From: Oscillospiraceae bacterium
GTDB lineage: Bacteria > Bacillota > Clostridia > Oscillospirales > Oscillospiraceae
NCBI GenBank assembly: GCA_022800525.1
Contig: JAAWQM010000021.1
Span: 1-43,833 of the forward strand
DNA: 43,833 nt
Direction: 5' to 3'
Both the position numbers and the translations under genes were made by a program. Shown here piece by piece: positions 40,186 to 43,833 of the stretch (the first letter of the stretch is position 1; each line of letters starts with the position of its first letter). The notes under the pieces are model-generated. The model was given only the letters and a program-made list of their open reading frames with translations, was not told where the DNA came from and made no database searches.

Positions 40186-43023
40186 TCAGCCGACGCTGAT
40201 GGAGCCCACTGTGCCGGTCTGGACGAAGCTCTGCATCCTCCAGACCACGGCGGCGAACTCCTCGCGCTTGATGGCGTTCACACCATAGAATACCATCTTG
40301 CCGGTCTTGGAGTCGGTACTGCCGGTGAAAATCTTCAGCTGATACAGCGGCAGGACGTACTTGGCGGAGGCGTGGGTCAGCTCCATGTCCGAGAAGGGAG
40401 AGACTGTCGCGTTCTCAATGGGGCTCAGCTTCATGGCTTTGGCCGCGATTTCAGCGATGGTGTAGCGGTTGACATTCCGGTTCAGATCCGCATCCGTGCC
40501 GGATGCCAGCAGGCCGTCCTTGACCGCCCGGTCCAGATAGCCGCTGGCCCAGTGGGTCCGGGTGGCGGTCAGATTGCCGTACTTCGACGGGTTGGCGGCA
40601 ATCATAATCATCTTCAGCGCCTCGCCCAGGGTCACGGGGTTGGCGGGCTTGAAGGTGCCGTCGTCATAACCGTTGAGGACGCCGCTGGAGGTCAAAGCGG
40701 TGATGTAGGGGTAGCTCCACTGAGTGGAGGGTACGTCGGAGAAGGTCTTGACCGTCGTGCCGGGGTTCGTTGTGCCAGGGGTCGTCGTGCCGGGCGTGGT
40801 GGTCCCCGCAGAGGTCACGGTGATGCGCAGCATACCGGTATAGCGTCCGCCGGAGGCGTCGGAGGCTGTGAAGGCGATGGGAATTACGCCGTTTACCCCG
40901 GCGGCGGGCACAAAGGTCAGGTTGTCCAGGCTGAAGGCTCCGGCGGGGGGATTGGCGGTAACCGCGCTGAAATAGGTGTTGCTGCTGGTGATGGCGGTGC
41001 CGGGAACGGTGGCGGTGCGGCCGTAGTAGAAGGTCCCGTAAGCGGCGGAGGGCGGTGTGAAGGACACCAGCGTCAGCTTGGGAGCCAGCGCGCCGGGCAG
41101 GTTTTCAAAGCTGCTGGCGGAGAGCTTCACTCCGGCGGAGGTGCTGGTCATATTCAGTACCAGCGCGGAGGGATTGGGCGTGGTGTTTGTGGTCCCTGTG
41201 TTGGTGAAGGTGATTTTGCCGGTATACAGGGGCTTGCCCTGGTTGGAGCAGGCCACATAGCGGATGGTCTCCGACGCCGTCCCCGCGGCGGGGACGTAGG
41301 TGACGCTGCTGATGGACTCGCCCTTGCTGTCGCTGTAGGAGAGGGGATAATTCGCCACGGTCCTCTGGGTCAGGAGGGTGCCCGGACGGGAGGCGGAGCG
41401 GTTCACATACAGAGCGCCCTTGCCTGGGACCTCCAGAAGCTGGATGTAAAAGCTGGTCCCCGTGCCGCCGGTGGCGGACTGGTATGCCTTCTGAAAGCTC
41501 TCGGCGGACAGGGCCGTCCCTGTGGAGGCGGCGGCAAGGGAGATGTCAGCGGATCCGCCGCTCTGGACGAAGAGGTAGAGCGTGCCGCTCATGGAGCCGT
41601 ATTGCTGGTTGTTCTTGATACCCCGGGCCTCAAAGTTCAGGGTGATGTACTCGGTCTGCTTGACGCCGGGAATGAAGGTTACCTCGTCAATGCCGTACTG
41701 ATGGACGCCTGGCGCGGCATAGAAGTTGTCCTTGGTGGTGACGCGGATGCCGGGGGCGGAGGCGGAGACGTAGTCCACATACAGGGAGCCCTCGGTGGTG
41801 CGGGGAGTCTCCTCAAAGCGGACGCTGTCCAGAGCCCCGTTGGGGTAGGTCCTGTTCCAGAAGTCCTGGAAGTCCCCGGCGGAGAGTGTGATGAGGCCGT
41901 CCTTGGAGGTGGCGGCCACCACATCCATATCCCCCGCGTAGTGCTGCACGGTGATGACCAGGACGCCGGGGTAGCTGTTGCGGGCGGTATCGTAGGCGGT
42001 AAAGCCCACGGTGTAATCGCCGGCGGTGGCGTAGGATCCGCTGGCGACGGTGAAGCGCACGTCGTCCAGGATGTGCTGGCGGGTGGAGTTGCCCTCAAAG
42101 TAGTAGTAGGTGGAGATGGAGCTGACGTTCAGGCTGCCCACGGCGCTGGTGGGCAGCGTGTGGAAGACCACATAGTCAGGGTCGGCGTTGCGGGGGCAAA
42201 TGTCCTGTACCGCCGCGTAAATCTGGGCGGAGACGCTTTCGCCGGACCAGGTGTCCGGGTCGCCCAGGTAGAAGGAGGATTCCTCCGTGGAAACGGTGGC
42301 GGCGGCGCTGATGAGGTCTTCCACCGTGACGGTGACATTGCAGGAGCCGGACACGTTGTCCCGCAGGGAGCTCTTGGGCACGGCGGAGACAAACAGGGTA
42401 TAGCGGTAGGTGCCCTCCTTACCGGTGACAGTGGCGGGCAGGACATACTCCGCCGTGTTGGCCACAGGCGTGCCGTTGTAGTACCAATTATAATAAATGG
42501 TATAGTCATCGGTGACGTTGGTGCCGGAGGCGCTGCCCAGAGTCAGCTTGATCTCGCCCACGGACAGTTTTGCGTCGGCGTTGTTGAGAGCCACCGGGAC
42601 AGTCAGGTCATTGGGCAGGTTCAGGATGACCCCGCTGTAGTCCACGGCCCCGCATTTGGAGCAGACGCCGCTGCCGTTGGGGGTGTGCTTCTCCAGGGGG
42701 ATCTCGGCGTTGGGGTGGTAGGTACACACGCCCGAGTGGTAGCCGTTGCCCTCGTCGGTATAGACGGCGTCGTGGTTGTTGAGGTCCCTGGCGATGGGGT
42801 CGTACACCGTGGCGCCGCAGAAGGTGCAGATGCCCCGCCGGATGCCGTCCTCATGGCAGTTGGCCTCGGCGGCCACCTCCCAGGAGTAGATGCTGTGATC
42901 CCCGTAGTTGTTCATCGGGCAGCCGGTGGCCGCCCGGGCGGCAGGGGCCAGAGTTATTGCCATAACCAGAGCCAACAGCGCGGCGGACAGCCGTACTGGC
43001 AGACTTTTCTTGTTTTTTGTCAT
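40186..43023 (-). CDS. Large S-layer-homology (SLH) surface protein
   Basis: Secreted cell-wall protein of 945 residues. The signal peptide is residues 1-31 (LSAALLALVMAITLAPAARA). Next comes a Cys/His-rich segment (about 35-130) with CTFCG, CTYHPN and CSKCG, suggesting zinc binding. The long middle (about 130-760) has repeated beta domains with recurring motifs (KGALYV, GSLYVDY, YGTFYYG, then VTF-P), each about 115-150 residues. A GTTTPGTT linker leads to about three SLH modules at the C terminus (FSDVPSTQWSYPYITALTSS, GYDDGTFKPANPVT), which anchor to wall polysaccharide. AGGAGG precedes the ATG. A large open frame on the opposite strand is a composition effect. Function is structural or adhesive by inference. 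Confidence 0.9.
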   Translation of the reverse strand: MTKNKKSLPVRLSAALLALVMAITLAPAARAATGCPMNNYGDHSIYSWEVAAEANCHEDGIRRGICTFCGATVYDPIARDLNNHDAVYTDEGNGYHSGVCTYHPNAEIPLEKHTPNGSGVCSKCGAVDYSGVILNLPNDLTVPVALNNADAKLSVGEIKLTLGSASGTNVTDDYTIYYNWYYNGTPVANTAEYVLPATVTGKEGTYRYTLFVSAVPKSSLRDNVSGSCNVTVTVEDLISAAATVSTEESSFYLGDPDTWSGESVSAQIYAAVQDICPRNADPDYVVFHTLPTSAVGSLNVSSISTYYYFEGNSTRQHILDDVRFTVASGSYATAGDYTVGFTAYDTARNSYPGVLVITVQHYAGDMDVVAATSKDGLITLSAGDFQDFWNRTYPNGALDSVRFEETPRTTEGSLYVDYVSASAPGIRVTTKDNFYAAPGVHQYGIDEVTFIPGVKQTEYITLNFEARGIKNNQQYGSMSGTLYLFVQSGGSADISLAAASTGTALSAESFQKAYQSATGGTGTSFYIQLLEVPGKGALYVNRSASRPGTLLTQRTVANYPLSYSDSKGESISSVTYVPAAGTASETIRYVACSNQGKPLYTGKITFTNTGTTNTTPNPSALVLNMTSTSAGVKLSASSFENLPGALAPKLTLVSFTPPSAAYGTFYYGRTATVPGTAITSSNTYFSAVTANPPAGAFSLDNLTFVPAAGVNGVIPIAFTASDASGGRYTGMLRITVTSAGTTTPGTTTPGTTNPGTTVKTFSDVPSTQWSYPYITALTSSGVLNGYDDGTFKPANPVTLGEALKMIMIAANPSKYGNLTATRTHWASGYLDRAVKDGLLASGTDADLNRNVNRYTIAEIAAKAMKLSPIENATVSPFSDMELTHASAKYVLPLYQLKIFTGSTDSKTGKMVFYGVNAIKREEFAAVVWRMQSFVQTGTVGSISVG

Positions 43024-43086
43024 TCGTCGCTTCCTCCTCTGAGAATTTCCGGAGGGCCTGTCCCTCCTGTATAGTATACAGCGCCT

Positions 43087-43092
43087 ATTATA
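43087..43092 (-). promoter_or_regulatory. -10 box of the SLH gene promoter
   Basis: TATAAT on the minus strand, about 65 nt before the ATG. No good -35 at the usual distance. Confidence 0.5.
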
Positions 43093-43304
43093 TCATACTT
43101 CTTTCCAAAAAGCTGTTACAATTTAGCAACAACCCTTAAATTTTTTGGAAGGACAAGGAGCCCCGTGCGCTCGCACTGTTCCTGCTGCGGACCATGGGGC
43201 CTTGTCACCTCGCGGAAATCAATTTTCAAGAATAGCTGAAATAGCGAGGGGAGCCAGCAGGTCAGGTATATAAATTTTTCATTAAAAAAATTGTGCAAAA
43301 AATA
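43093..43304. other. Intergenic region between SLH gene and tRNA promoter
   Basis: No gene. It holds a bulged 11-bp palindrome (GACAAGG-AG-CCCC, 43152-43164, with GGGGCCTTGTC, 43196-43206), then the dispersed motif GGAAATCAATTTTCA (43214-43228). Confidence 0.6.
43214..43228 (+). repeat. Dispersed motif GGAARTCAATTTTCA, copy 5
   Basis: GGAAATCAATTTTCA, about 80 nt upstream of the tRNA promoter. Confidence 0.6.
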
Positions 43305-43333
43305 TTGACAAACTGTGCGGAATATGGTATTCT
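43305..43333 (+). promoter_or_regulatory. Promoter of the tRNA array
   Basis: Perfect TTGACA (43305-43310), 17-bp spacer, TATTCT (43328-43333), about 60 nt before the first tRNA. Confidence 0.82.
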
Positions 43334-43396
43334 ATCTGAGCTGATGATTTGCAGTAGCGGCGTAAGCAGGCGGCCCTTCAGGGGTGCAGCACAAAC

Positions 43397-43471
43397 GCGG
43401 GTGTAGCACAATGGCCAGGGCACCAGCCTTCCAAGCTGGGGATGCGAGTTCGATTCTCGTCACCCGCTCCA
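43397..43471 (+). tRNA. tRNA-Gly (anticodon TCC)
   Basis: Acceptor GCGGGTG pairs with CACCCGC. The anticodon stem CCAGC/GCTGG holds loop CTTCCAA, and the T loop is TTCGATT. CCA is encoded (43469-43471). Confidence 0.95.
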
Positions 43472-43476
43472 TATAA

Positions 43477-43553
<77 letters not shown>

Positions 43554-43582
43554 TTTTCCAAGGTCGAACAGCCGTATATCTG

Positions 43583-43659
<77 letters not shown>

Positions 43660-43666
43660 GAAATGT

Positions 43667-43708
43667 GCAAGGGATTGGGAGCTGATCCCAGTCCCTTGCT
43701 TTTCTTCC
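43667..43708 (+). terminator. Terminator within the tRNA array
   Basis: GCAAGGGATTGGGA (43667-43680) pairs with 43686-43699 (one T-G pair), loop of 5, then TTTTCTTCC. It lies between tRNA-His and tRNA-Gln. Confidence 0.85.
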
Positions 43709-43725
43709 AGCAGCCAGATCGATGT

Positions 43726-43800
43726 TGGGGTGTCGCCAAGTGGTAAGGCACGGGACTTTGACTCCCGCATCCGCTGGTTCGAGTCCAGCCATCCCAGCCA
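43726..43800 (+). tRNA. tRNA-Gln (anticodon TTG)
   Basis: Acceptor TGGGGTG with CATCCCA, anticodon loop CTTTGAC within CGGGA/TCCCG, T loop TTCGAGT, encoded CCA. Confidence 0.95.
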
Positions 43801-43803
43801 TTT

Positions 43804-43833
43804 GACTCGTTAGCTCAGTCGGCAGAGCAACTG
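43804..43833 (+). tRNA. Partial tRNA, probably tRNA-Lys
   Basis: The 5' acceptor GACTCGT and complete D arm (AGCTCAGTCGGCAGAGC) are visible; the window ends before the anticodon. The 5' half is typical of Firmicutes tRNA-Lys, so the identity is inferred. Confidence 0.75.

Noticed and set aside
40147-43074. Open frame of 975 codons opposite the SLH gene
   Set aside because: Gly/Val/Ala-rich translation with no domains, no ribosome binding site, and exactly antisense to a gene with a signal peptide and SLH modules. GC-rich third positions explain it.

Overview
The window is a GC-rich chromosomal segment from an anaerobic, low-GC-lineage (Firmicutes/Clostridia) bacterium, most likely a member of Oscillospiraceae of the Flavonifractor / Intestinimonas / Oscillibacter type. 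This is inferred from the combination of a flagellin, a comEC-holA pair, ribonuclease M5, a 2-hydroxyacyl-CoA dehydratase activator, an S-layer-homology (SLH) surface protein, strong AGGAGG ribosome binding sites and CCA-encoding tRNA genes. No rRNA, CRISPR array or intact insertion sequence was seen.

Region 1 (1-1560) is the 3' part of a flagellin gene, cut by the window edge, with a strong terminator. Region 2 (1719-16491) is the most distinctive part: a divergent catabolic locus. A LacI-type repressor heads an apparently single long rightward operon: FAD oxidoreductase, sugar-binding lipoprotein, two ABC permeases, YesL-like membrane protein, an unrecognised 322-residue protein, ribulokinase-like kinase, second FAD oxidoreductase, sorbitol-6-phosphate-dehydrogenase-like SDR and a cytoplasmic sulfatase. 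A third FAD oxidoreductase of the same type is transcribed leftward. Three copies of one 14-bp palindrome sit exactly in the 17-bp spacer of three predicted promoters, which ties the locus into one autoregulated unit. The likely job is import, oxidation, phosphorylation and desulfation of a modified sugar or polyol whose identity cannot be read from the sequence.

Region 3 (16519-22281) looks like a patchwork: a decayed ABC exporter, an isolated phage-type lysis cassette (XhlA-like, holin, CHAP endolysin, small membrane protein), an aldo/keto reductase with two 4Fe-4S motifs, a TetR regulator, and a zinc-ribbon/Ig-like membrane protein. Region 4 (22701-28834) holds a fructokinase-type sugar kinase, a small orphan protein, a small HTH regulator and housekeeping genes comEC, holA and rnmV, with clusters of short palindromic repeats between them. 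Region 5 (29439-34793) carries a dehydratase activator/dehydratase pair interrupted by a small lower-GC gene, then a ComB-like phosphatase. Region 6 (34995-39872, leftward) is a molybdate module (MoeA-like protein, modA, modB, modC) with an orphan citrate-lyase ligase upstream. Region 7 (40186-43833) has a large SLH surface protein and, divergently, a tRNA array (Gly, Arg, His, Gln and the start of a probable Lys).

Intergenic DNA is rich in structured repeats: GC-rich short palindromes with compensatory stem changes, a chain of five hairpins before rnmV, and a dispersed 13-15-nt motif (GGAARTCAATTTTC) in five intergenic places.
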